A stretch of DNA of 64,000 nt, from positions 2,108,001-2,172,000 of the forward strand of contig NZ_CP014209.1 of assembly GCF_001636295.1 (NCBI RefSeq). Reading direction: 5' to 3'. Both the position numbers and the translations under genes were made by a program. Origin of the DNA: Isoptericola dokdonensis DS-3 (lineage in GTDB: Bacteria; Actinomycetota; Actinomycetes; Actinomycetales; Cellulomonadaceae). Positions 57,264-64,000 of this stretch are shown here, piece by piece. Every line of letters starts with the position of its first letter. Position 1 is the first letter of the stretch. The notes under the pieces are model-generated. The model ran no database searches. It had not been told where the DNA came from and saw nothing but the letters and a program-made list of their open reading frames with translations.

Positions 57264-58897
57264 GGGTCGTCGTGGTGGGTGGCGGCATCGCGGGGCTGGC
57301 GACCGCCGGGCTGCTCGCGCGCGACGGGCACGAGGTCGAGCTGCTGGAGAGGCACGACGCCCTCGGCGGACGCGCGGGGTCGTGGGAGCGCGACGGCTTC
57401 CGCTTCGACACGGGTCCCTCCTGGTACCTCATGCCCGAGGTCTTCGACCACTTCTTCGCGCTCATGGGCACCTCGACCGCCGAGGTGCTCGACCTCGTCG
57501 CGCCGGAGCCTGCCTATCGGGTGCTCTTCGAGGGTCACGACGGCCCGTTCGACGTGGCGCGCGACCGGGCGGCGAACGTCGCCGCGTTCGAGGCGGTCGA
57601 GCCCGGGGCGGGCGCTCGCCTGGAGCGCTACCTCGACTCGTCCGGCGACGCCTACGACATGGCCCTGCGGCACTTCCTGTACACGACGTTCGCGTCGTGG
57701 CGGCCGCTCGCCTCGCGCGAGGTCGTGGGCGCTCTGCCGCGGCTCGCCCCGCTGCTGGGGCGCTCGTTGGAGGGGTTCGTGGCGTCCCGGTTCGACGACG
57801 TCCGGCTGCGGCAGGTGCTCGGCTACCCGGCGGTGTTCCTCGGGTCGTCCCCCGACCGGACGCCCGCCCTCTACCACCTCATGAGCTCTCTCGATCTCGA
57901 CGGCGGGGTGCGCTACCCCCGGGGTGGGTTCGCGCACCTGGTCGACGTGGTCGCCCGGTTGGCCGCGCAGGCGGGGGTCACGCTCCGCACCGGCGCCCGG
58001 GTCACCGCGATCACGACCTCCGCCGTCGGGGCCCGCCCGGGGGACCACGACCGGACCGGGGCTCCTCTCCCCGGTCCGCGTCGCCCCCGGGCCCGGGCCA
58101 CGGGCGTGCGGTGGACGGACGCCGACGGCGCCGCCCACCGCACGGCCGCCGACGTCGTCGTGACGGCCGCGGACCTGCACCACGTGGAGCAGGACCTCCT
58201 CCCGCCCCGGCTGCGCAGCCGGTCCGACCGCTCGTGGTCGCGCCGCGACCCGGGGCCCGGCGGAGTGCTCGCCATGCTGGGCGTGCGAGGCCGGGTGCCG
58301 GAGCTCGCGCACCACAACCTGTTCTTCACCGCGGACTGGGCGGAGAACTTCGGGGCGATCCGGGCCGGGCGCGTCCCCCGTCCGGCGTCCGCGTACGTCT
58401 GCGCGCCGTCCCGGACCGACCCGACGGTCGCGCCCGACGGCGACGAGAACCTGTTCGTGCTCGTGCCCGTGCCTGCCGACCCGGCGATCGGGCGCGGCGG
58501 CGTCGACGGCACGGGCGACGCCCTGGTCGAGGAGATCGCCGACGCGGCGGTCGACCAGGTGGCCCGGTGGGCGGGCGTGCCCGACCTCGCCGAGCGCGTG
58601 GCCGTGCGCCGGACGGTGGGGCCGGGCGACTTCGCCACCGACCTCGCGTCGTGGTCGGGGGGCATGCTCGGGCCCGCGCACACGCTGCGGCAGAGCGCGA
58701 TGCTGCGCGGCTCCAACGTGTCGTCGAAGGTCGCCGGGCTGCTGCACGCCGGCGGGACGACGATCCCCGGCGTCGGCCTGCCGATGTGCCTCATCAGCGC
58801 CGAGCTCGTCGTCAAGCGGCTGCGCGGGGACACCGGGGCCGCGCCCCTGCCGGTGCCGTCCGAGCCCGGCGCCGCCCGCGCCGTCGCGGGAGCATGA
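57260..58897 (+). CDS. crtI: Phytoene desaturase
   Basis: A 545-aa FAD enzyme that desaturates phytoene, normally to lycopene. The dinucleotide-binding start VVVGGGIAGLATAGLLARDG is followed by the Rossmann acidic end (ELLERHDALGGRAGSW) and the CrtI signature near the C-terminus: GTTIPGVGLPMCLISAELVVKRL. Slightly longer than most CrtI (about 490-510), with a Pro/Arg/Gly-rich insertion around residues 255-275 (PGDHDRTGAPLPGPRRPRAR). No cyclase, elongase or ketolase gene follows in the window. Confidence 0.92.
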   Translation: MRVVVVGGGIAGLATAGLLARDGHEVELLERHDALGGRAGSWERDGFRFDTGPSWYLMPEVFDHFFALMGTSTAEVLDLVAPEPAYRVLFEGHDGPFDVARDRAANVAAFEAVEPGAGARLERYLDSSGDAYDMALRHFLYTTFASWRPLASREVVGALPRLAPLLGRSLEGFVASRFDDVRLRQVLGYPAVFLGSSPDRTPALYHLMSSLDLDGGVRYPRGGFAHLVDVVARLAAQAGVTLRTGARVTAITTSAVGARPGDHDRTGAPLPGPRRPRARATGVRWTDADGAAHRTAADVVVTAADLHHVEQDLLPPRLRSRSDRSWSRRDPGPGGVLAMLGVRGRVPELAHHNLFFTADWAENFGAIRAGRVPRPASAYVCAPSRTDPTVAPDGDENLFVLVPVPADPAIGRGGVDGTGDALVEEIADAAVDQVARWAGVPDLAERVAVRRTVGPGDFATDLASWSGGMLGPAHTLRQSAMLRGSNVSSKVAGLLHAGGTTIPGVGLPMCLISAELVVKRLRGDTGAAPLPVPSEPGAARAVAGA

Positions 58898-58952
58898 TTC
58901 CTGGTGGAGCAGCTGCTGATCGTGACCTGGCTGCTCCGCTGACCCCGTCCGC

Positions 58953-59510
58953 TCAGGCGGCCGCAGGCGCCGCCGGTGCCGGTTCGTCGTCCAGGTCGAC
59001 GTCGACGGAGGCGAGCGCCGCCGTCAGCAGGCCGACGACGAGCCCCACGCGGGTGTGCGGGGCTCGCACCCCCCGGGCTCGCAGGGCCTCGCCGCGCCGG
59101 TAGGCCCACTTCTCGCCGGCGACGACGAGCGCGACGGTCACGGTGAGGCCGACGACCGCCGCTCCCGCGGCCACGGGGGCGCGCAGCACGACCTCCTCGC
59201 CGCCGTCCTGCGGGCGCAGCGGGGTGGGGTTGTCGTCGTCGGTGGCGGCGGTGTCCGGGCGGTGGTCCGCGCGGCCGTCGTCGTCGAGGACGGAGCGGAC
59301 CTCGCCCACCGCGCCCCGGATCCCGTCGCGCAGCTCGCGGCCGTCCCGCGTGGCGGCGACGGCGAGCACCGTGCCGGCCGTCGCGACCGCCGTCTTGGCC
59401 AGCGCGCGGCCCCACCGCGGGCCGACGACGTCGGGGACGGCGTACCAGGCACAGGTCGTCAGGCCGGCGAGGGCGACGGTACGAGGGTCGGGGCGGCGCA
59501 GGATGGTCAC
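58953..59510 (-). CDS. Hypothetical membrane protein
   Basis: A 185-aa protein with two or three hydrophobic segments (for example VALAGLTTCAWYAVPDVVG and GAAVVGLTVTVALVVAGEKWAYRRGEALR). A charged Asp-rich loop lies between the first helices and the rest. No family is recognised with certainty; similar proteins occur next to unrelated genes in Micrococcales. GTG 59510 with GGAGGA upstream is the start; the frame is open further upstream. It ends 55 bp from crtI, convergent. Confidence 0.72.
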   Translation of the reverse strand: MTILRRPDPRTVALAGLTTCAWYAVPDVVGPRWGRALAKTAVATAGTVLAVAATRDGRELRDGIRGAVGEVRSVLDDDGRADHRPDTAATDDDNPTPLRPQDGGEEVVLRAPVAAGAAVVGLTVTVALVVAGEKWAYRRGEALRARGVRAPHTRVGLVVGLLTAALASVDVDLDDEPAPAAPAAA

Positions 59511-59691
59511 GGGGGCGTCCTCCGGGTCGGGTGCGGTACCTGGTGGAACGGGGCACCGCGGGCGATGGTTCCCGGCGCCCCTGGGCATGAACAACTCGTG
59601 AAGAACGTGACGTGCACCCGTGAACCCCGTCACATCTTGTTCAGTGCGACGCGGGGTTCCACGTATCTGCCGACCGTGCTTTGATGCGACC

Positions 59692-60171
59692 GTGGAACAC
59701 CTCAGGCCCTTCGCACCCCGCGCTTTCCAGTACGGGCTGGCGGCCTGGTCGTGGCTCGACCTGGCCGGCCGGACCCCCCGGTTCGCCACCGTGTTCGGTG
59801 ACGTGCTGCTCGAGTCCCTGGAGGGCTGGTGGTTCCTCGACACCGTCGAAGGGACGCTGGAGCTCCGGTGGCCCACCGCCGTCGAGCTCACCGCCGAGCT
59901 CGACTCCGCCGAGGGGCGGCAGGACCTCCTGCTGGAGGACCTCGTCCTCGAGGCCGCCGCGCTGGGCGTCTCCCCCGGCCCGGACGAGGTCCTGACGTTC
60001 ATGCCGCACCCCGTGCTCGGCGGGCGCCTCAGTGCCGCGTCGGCCGTCGCCGTGCGCCTCGAGCTCGCGCTGCGCATGACCGGGGAGCTCCACCGCCAGG
60101 CGCTCACCCCGGCGGCGTCGCCGCTGCTGCTCGGTCACAGCCTCCAGCACGCGGCCCTGCACGCCCGCTGA
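59692..60171 (+). CDS. DUF1851-like (T6SS immunity Tdi1-type) protein
   Basis: A 159-aa soluble protein resembling the DUF1851 / Tdi1 C-terminal group: YGLAAWSWLDLAGRTPRFATVFGDVLLESLEGWWFLDTVEGTLE, then VSPGPDEVLTFMPHPVLGG. In other bacteria such proteins protect against effector toxins. Here no toxin, secretion gene or Rhs/LXG gene is nearby, so it could be a housekeeping relative or an orphan immunity protein. GTG 59692 is the proposed start; a longer frame begins at 59620. Monocistronic. Confidence 0.7.
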   Translation: MEHLRPFAPRAFQYGLAAWSWLDLAGRTPRFATVFGDVLLESLEGWWFLDTVEGTLELRWPTAVELTAELDSAEGRQDLLLEDLVLEAAALGVSPGPDEVLTFMPHPVLGGRLSAASAVAVRLELALRMTGELHRQALTPAASPLLLGHSLQHAALHAR

Positions 60172-60350
60172 GCGGCGGGCCGGATGCCCGGTTCGTCCGC
60201 CTCCGGCGTCCAGGATCTGAGGTTCCCCTGAGGCGACGGCCAGTCGGTACCGACTTGTGACCAGCGCGACCGCTCCAGCGGATGCGCTCGGCGCGGAAGT
60301 GACGTGTGCTGGGTACTGACACGGAGAGGCGGACCGTGGAGGTCGGGGGA

Positions 60351-60638
60351 ATGAGACGAGTGCTGTGGACGGCGGGAGCCGTCGTCGTGGGGGACGGGAT
60401 GCTGCTCGGCGCGTCGATGGCGCTGGGCTGGACCGTCCTCGTGGTCCTGGCGGTCCTGGTGGGGCTCGGCGGCGCCGGGCTCGTCGCCCGCGCCGTGCCC
60501 GCGCCGCGCGCGCAGGCCCGGCCCGCCACCGTGACGCTCGGCGTCCCCCTGCGGGACGCCGCACCGGCCGCCGAACCCGCGGCCGCCCCCGTCACCGAGG
60601 TGCAGCCGGCCGGCGCTCCCGCGCCGGTCGCCGCCTGA
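60351..60638 (+). CDS. Small membrane protein of unknown function
   Basis: A 95-aa protein with two membrane helices (VLWTAGAVVVGDGMLLGASMALGW and LVVLAVLVGLGGAGLVARAVP) and an Ala/Pro/Glu-rich tail. Function is unknown. ATG 60351 has GGAGG eight bases upstream; an in-frame GTG at 60336 with GGAGAGG upstream is equally plausible and adds five residues. It ends 21 bp from the convergent acyl-CoA dehydrogenase gene. Confidence 0.65.
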   Translation: MRRVLWTAGAVVVGDGMLLGASMALGWTVLVVLAVLVGLGGAGLVARAVPAPRAQARPATVTLGVPLRDAAPAAEPAAAPVTEVQPAGAPAPVAA

Positions 60639-60659
60639 CGACCGGCCCGGGAGCCGCGC

Positions 60660-62768
60660 TCAGCGCTGCTTCTGCGCCTTCTTGCGGAGCGCCTTCTCGC
60701 TGACCGGAGCGTTCCCCGACGCGCGCAGCGCCTGGTAGTAGGCGCGCGCCTCGTCCTGCCGCTCCGCCTCCGCACCGGAGGAGATCTGCGCGCGCAGGTG
60801 CTCCTGGCCGTAGCCCCACGCGTCGACCAGGTCCACGGCGTGCGGCCGCAGCCGCCGCAGCAGCCGGTCCACGTAGCCGGTCACCGTGCGCGCCCGCTGG
60901 TCGGACAGCCGCCCGTGCAGCAGGTACCAGGTGAGGTTCCGCTCGATGACGGTGAGGCCGAAGACGTCGCGCACCCAGGTCATGATCAGACGGGTGCCGG
61001 TGTCCTCGATCGTCTCCAGCGCCTCGGTGAACGCCTCCCAGCGCAGCAGGTCCGCGTGCACGCGGGCCGCCTCGACGAGCGCCGTCTGGTTCTCGTCCAG
61101 GATCCGAGCGGCCTCCACCGGCTCCGCCTTGAGGGCCGGGCGCATCGCCTGGGCGACCTCCTCGACCATGGTCGCGACGCGGTCGGCGAGCAGCTCGCGC
61201 TGCGTCGCCGCGTCGCGCAGGTGCCCGGCCGCGCGACGCGGGTCGCCGACGTCGAGGAGCGCCTGCGACGCCCGGCGCAGGCCGGTGCGGTGCAGCGCCG
61301 CGGAGGTGGCCCGCTCCACGACGAACCGCGCCATCCCCGCCGGGGTGCGGGTCGCGCCCTTGACCTCGCGGCCGTAGTCCGCGACCAGCCGCTTCGCGAC
61401 GAGCTGGGCGAGCACCGTGTTGTCGCCCTCGAACGTCGCGTAGACGTCGAGGTCGGCGCGCAGGGAGGTGATGCGGTTCTCCGTGAGGAACCCGGCGCCG
61501 CCGCACGCCTCGCGGCACTCCTGGAGCGTGTCCAGGGCGAACGCCGTCGACGTCGACTTCAGGGCCGCCGCGGTCGTCTCCAGGTCCTCGCGGCGCTCCG
61601 GGGTGTCCTGCGCGCCGGAGAACACGTCGTCGAACAGGTCGAGCAGCCGCTCGTTGGCGAAGTGGCCCGCGTACGCCTCGGCGATGCGCGGGAAGAGCCG
61701 ACGCCGGTGGGTCGCGTAGTCGAGCAGCACGACCTCCTCCCCCGTCGACCCGGCGAACTGGCGGCGCTCCGCGCCGTACCTGACCGCGATCGCGAGGCCC
61801 AGCTTCGCGGCGGTCACCGCGGAGCCGTCCAGGGACACGCGGCCCTGCACGAGCGAGCCGAGCATCGTGAAGAAGCGTCGTCCGGGGCTGTCGATCGGCG
61901 ACGAGTACGTGCCGTCCGCCGCGACCGAGCCGTAGCGGGCCAGCAGGTCCGTGCGCGGGACCCGGACGTGGTCGAAGTGCAGACGCCCGTTGTCGATGCC
62001 GCGCAGACCCCCCTTGAGGCCGTCGTCCTCACCGCCCACACCGGGCAGGAACGCGCCCGCGCTCCCGTCCGGCGCCACCTCCCTGATGGGGACGTAGAAG
62101 CAGTGCACGCCGTGGTTCACGCCGTTCGTGATCAGCTGCGCGAACACCGTCGCCGCCGTCGCGTGCACGGCCGCGTTGCCCAGGTAGTCCTTCCACGCGC
62201 CCCGGAACGGGGTGTGCAGGACGAACTCCTCGGTCGCCGGGTCGTACGTCGCCGTGGTGCCGATCGAGTCGACGTCCGAGCCGTGGCCCGTCTCCGTCAT
62301 CGCGAACGCGCCCGGCACCGACAGGTCCATCGCGCCCGGCAGCAGGCGGTCCTGCTGCTCCGGGGTGCCCAGGTGCAGGATCGCCGCACCGAACAGGCCC
62401 CACTGCACGCCCGACTTGATCTGCAGCGACGGGTCCGCCGCGACGAGCTCGGTGAAGCACGCCAGGTTGGCGCCCGGCTTGTCGAAGCCGCCGAGCCGCT
62501 CTGGGAAGGCCAGCCACGACAGCTTGTCGTCGGAGGCCACCATGGCGCGCATCTGCTCGAGCGTGCGCTCGCGGTGCTCGGCCGGGGTGAGGGACTCGTC
62601 CTTGGCGTAGTACGGCTCCCCGGCGCGGGCGCGGGCGCGACGACGCTCCTCGGGCCAGCGGCCCAGCAGCAGCTCGGCGAGGCCCGCCACGTCGACGCGC
62701 GCCGTGGTGGCGTCGTCGGGTCCGGCGTGGTCGTCGTGGCCGGTGGCGGGTGCGGACGTCGTCGTCAT
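60660..62768 (-). CDS. Acyl-CoA dehydrogenase/oxidase family protein
   Basis: A 702-aa flavoenzyme of the acyl-CoA oxidase-like branch (longer than the usual 380-aa dehydrogenases), acting in the first step of fatty acid beta-oxidation. Motifs are GAFAMTETGHGSDVDSIGTTATYD, CREACGGAGFLTENRITSLRADLDVYATFEGDNTVLAQ-like in two adjacent blocks, and a C-terminal lid. FAD-binding and catalytic positions lie in the EGDN segment. Its start overlaps the TetR gene's stop at 62768. Whether it acts as oxidase or dehydrogenase cannot be told from the sequence. Confidence 0.9.
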   Translation of the reverse strand: MTTTSAPATGHDDHAGPDDATTARVDVAGLAELLLGRWPEERRRARARAGEPYYAKDESLTPAEHRERTLEQMRAMVASDDKLSWLAFPERLGGFDKPGANLACFTELVAADPSLQIKSGVQWGLFGAAILHLGTPEQQDRLLPGAMDLSVPGAFAMTETGHGSDVDSIGTTATYDPATEEFVLHTPFRGAWKDYLGNAAVHATAATVFAQLITNGVNHGVHCFYVPIREVAPDGSAGAFLPGVGGEDDGLKGGLRGIDNGRLHFDHVRVPRTDLLARYGSVAADGTYSSPIDSPGRRFFTMLGSLVQGRVSLDGSAVTAAKLGLAIAVRYGAERRQFAGSTGEEVVLLDYATHRRRLFPRIAEAYAGHFANERLLDLFDDVFSGAQDTPERREDLETTAAALKSTSTAFALDTLQECREACGGAGFLTENRITSLRADLDVYATFEGDNTVLAQLVAKRLVADYGREVKGATRTPAGMARFVVERATSAALHRTGLRRASQALLDVGDPRRAAGHLRDAATQRELLADRVATMVEEVAQAMRPALKAEPVEAARILDENQTALVEAARVHADLLRWEAFTEALETIEDTGTRLIMTWVRDVFGLTVIERNLTWYLLHGRLSDQRARTVTGYVDRLLRRLRPHAVDLVDAWGYGQEHLRAQISSGAEAERQDEARAYYQALRASGNAPVSEKALRKKAQKQR

Positions 62769-63496
62769 CAGGACTCCTGCGCGGTCTCGGGGTTGTCAGG
62801 GGTTTCAGGGGCGTCGGCGGGACGCCGGGTCGCGGCGCCGTCGTGGTGGAGGACGCCGACGGGGCCGGTCCACAGCCAGGCGGTGACCTGCTCGACCAGC
62901 TCGTCGCGGGTGTGGCCCTCGGCGCGGGAGTGCGCCAGCCACCACTCGCCCGAGCCGCGCACGAAGCCGACGGCTCCGGCGGCCCAGGCGGCGGCGGTCG
63001 TGGCGGGGACGCCGGCGGCCTGCGCGAACGGGTCGGCGACCAGCGTGATCACAGAGTCGAGGTAGGCGCCGAGCGCTTCCGTACGACCGTCGTCGGACTC
63101 GTTGCCACCGATGGCCGTGCGCGTCACGAACCAGTAGACGTTCGGCGAGCTCTCGATGGTCTGGAGGTAGGTGCGCACCATGGCGCGCAGCGCCGCGTTC
63201 GGCGTGGGCGCCTCGTGGGCGGCCTCGGCGAGCCGGCGGTGCATCCCGCGCACGACGCTCTCGGCGACGGCGAGCCGCAGCCCGGCCTTGTCGTCGAAGT
63301 AGCGGTAGAAGATGGACTTGGAGGTGCCGGCGATCGCGGCGATCTCGTCCATCGAGGCGCCGGGGCCGAGCTCGTGCACGGCCCGTCGGGCCTCCCGCAC
63401 GAGCGTGGCCTTGCGCTGGGCGCGATGATCGTCCCACCGGGTCGACCGCCCGTCGGGCCTGGGTCGCGCCTGGTGGCCGTCCGTCGTGACCGTCAT
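62768..63496 (-). CDS. TetR-family regulator of beta-oxidation genes
   Basis: A 242-aa repressor. N-terminal HTH: ASMDEIAAIAGTSKSIFYRYFDDKAGL; the C-terminal ligand-binding half is typical of fatty-acid-responsive TetR proteins. It ends where the acyl-CoA dehydrogenase gene begins, so the two form an operon, and it is divergent from the thiolase gene. A perfect 10-bp inverted repeat lies between, so it probably represses both directions and responds to acyl-CoA. Ligand identity is inference. Confidence 0.88.
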   Translation of the reverse strand: MTVTTDGHQARPRPDGRSTRWDDHRAQRKATLVREARRAVHELGPGASMDEIAAIAGTSKSIFYRYFDDKAGLRLAVAESVVRGMHRRLAEAAHEAPTPNAALRAMVRTYLQTIESSPNVYWFVTRTAIGGNESDDGRTEALGAYLDSVITLVADPFAQAAGVPATTAAAWAAGAVGFVRGSGEWWLAHSRAEGHTRDELVEQVTAWLWTGPVGVLHHDGAATRRPADAPETPDNPETAQES

Positions 63497-63525
63497 CGGC
63501 CACCCCCTGTGATCCGTCTCACGAG

Positions 63526-63550
63526 ACTCACAGTATCAGGTACTGTGAGT
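63526..63550. promoter_or_regulatory. Operator in the tetR-thiolase divergent region
   Basis: A perfect inverted repeat ACTCACAGTA-N5-TACTGTGAGT at 63526-63550, 30 bp upstream of the tetR start and 36 bp before the thiolase start. Size and form suit a TetR dimer pair. Confidence 0.8.
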
Positions 63551-63585
63551 ACTACCTGAAATCGACCAGTGTGAGGAAGCACTCC

Positions 63586-64000
63586 GTGGCCACTCGTCAG
63601 ACCACCGCCACGACGGAGACCGGCGTCCGCGACGCCGTCGTCGTCGGCGGCAACCGCATCCCGTTCGCCCGCGCCGGCAAGAAGTACGCCGACGCGTCCA
63701 ACCAGGAGATGTTCACCGCCGCGCTCGACGGCCTCGTCGCGCGGTTCGGGCTCCAGGGCGAGCGCATCGGCGAGGTCGTCGGCGGCGCCGTCCTCAAGCA
63801 CTCCCGCGACTTCAACCTCGTGCGCGAGTCCGTGCTCGGCTCCGCCCTGCACCCCGCCACCCCCGCCTTCGACCTCCAGCAGGCCTGCGCCACCGGGCTC
63901 GAGGCCACCATCACCGTCGCCAACAAGATCCGGCTCGGCCAGATCGACTCCGGCATCGCCGGGGGCACCGACACCATCTCCGACGCGCCCGTCGCCGTCA
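63586..64000 (+). CDS. Acetyl-CoA acyltransferase (thiolase), 5' part; runs off the window
   Basis: The visible 138 residues match the N-terminal half of a FadA/FadI-type thiolase: DAVVVGGNRIPFARAGKKYADASN and the active-site region DLQQACATGLEATITVANKI with the nucleophilic cysteine. The catalytic enzyme cleaves 3-ketoacyl-CoA, the last step of beta-oxidation, complementing the acyl-CoA dehydrogenase gene opposite. GTG 63586 follows GAGGAAG. The C-terminal half is outside the window. Confidence 0.9.
   Translation, partial: MATRQTTATTETGVRDAVVVGGNRIPFARAGKKYADASNQEMFTAALDGLVARFGLQGERIGEVVGGAVLKHSRDFNLVRESVLGSALHPATPAFDLQQACATGLEATITVANKIRLGQIDSGIAGGTDTISDAPVAV

Noticed and set aside
58904..58942. 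Tiny frame (12 codons, hydrophobic) right after crtI
   Set aside because: Too short, no convincing conservation possible from one sequence; no clear spacing to a ribosome-binding site.

Overview
This 64 kb window is very GC-rich, gene-dense chromosomal DNA from an actinobacterium. The evidence is a mycothiol synthase, DUF3073, DUF3618 and BldC-like proteins, frequent GTG starts and ATGA/GTGA overlaps. A secreted CBM2-linked beta-mannanase, a chitin-binding-module nuclease and a crtE-crtB-crtI carotenoid operon suggest Micrococcales, perhaps a Cellulomonas/Isoptericola/Cellulosimicrobium-like organism; that placement is inference.

Layout. 0-2.3 kb: end of acetyl-CoA synthetase, a 53-bp tandem repeat, a 20-bp-period repeat array and a secreted GH5 mannanase. 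2.4-9.4 kb: AraC-type regulator, mshD, and a phosphate group (ppk, Nudix/histidine phosphatase, Pit transporter, DUF47 partner). 9.7-19.8 kb: sugar porter, a MarR-controlled drug exporter with a visible operator, a second MarR, tyrosine phosphatase, msrB, DEAD-box helicase and membrane proteins. 20.0-25.2 kb: a small decayed integrative element in the 3' end of a tRNA-Lys(TTT) gene, bounded by 38-bp direct repeats. It carries an FtsK/Tra fragment, an HTH fragment, a glycosyltransferase, a two-TM GAF-like gene with a small partner, an N-terminally truncated tyrosine recombinase and an ImmA-type protease overlapping a two-TM protein gene. 25.2-31.0 kb: gdpD, MscS channel, ABM-domain protein, VanY peptidase and a zincin. 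31.1-31.5 kb: tRNA-Glu, tRNA-Asp and tRNA-Phe. 31.6-36.7 kb: holin-X-like and DUF3618 proteins, BldC-like and DUF3073 proteins, purM and purF. 36.8-40.8 kb: ExeM/NucH nuclease, SCP2-like and DinB proteins. 40.8-46.3 kb: a complete five-gene peptide ABC importer. 46.5-54.6 kb: RNB nuclease, monomeric isocitrate dehydrogenase, a large mirrored repeat array, Dps, another repeat array and purL. 54.7-58.9 kb: MarR regulator divergent from crtE-crtB-crtI. 59-64 kb: a DUF1851-like protein, acyl-CoA dehydrogenase/oxidase and TetR, divergent from a thiolase that runs off the window.

Two things stand out. First, the tRNA-Lys island: its right junction removes the stop codon of the flanking chromosomal frame, and its cargo includes gene pairs of unknown function. 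Second, four intergenic arrays with the same unusual architecture: a 10-bp conserved core, a 10-bp spacer, and a 20-bp period. Two core families occur (CGCTGACTCG and CGAGATCGAC). Three arrays are built as mirrored arms, and three of the four lie between convergent genes. I know of no description of such arrays. Strong perfect hairpins separate most transcription units, so the operon structure is easy to read.
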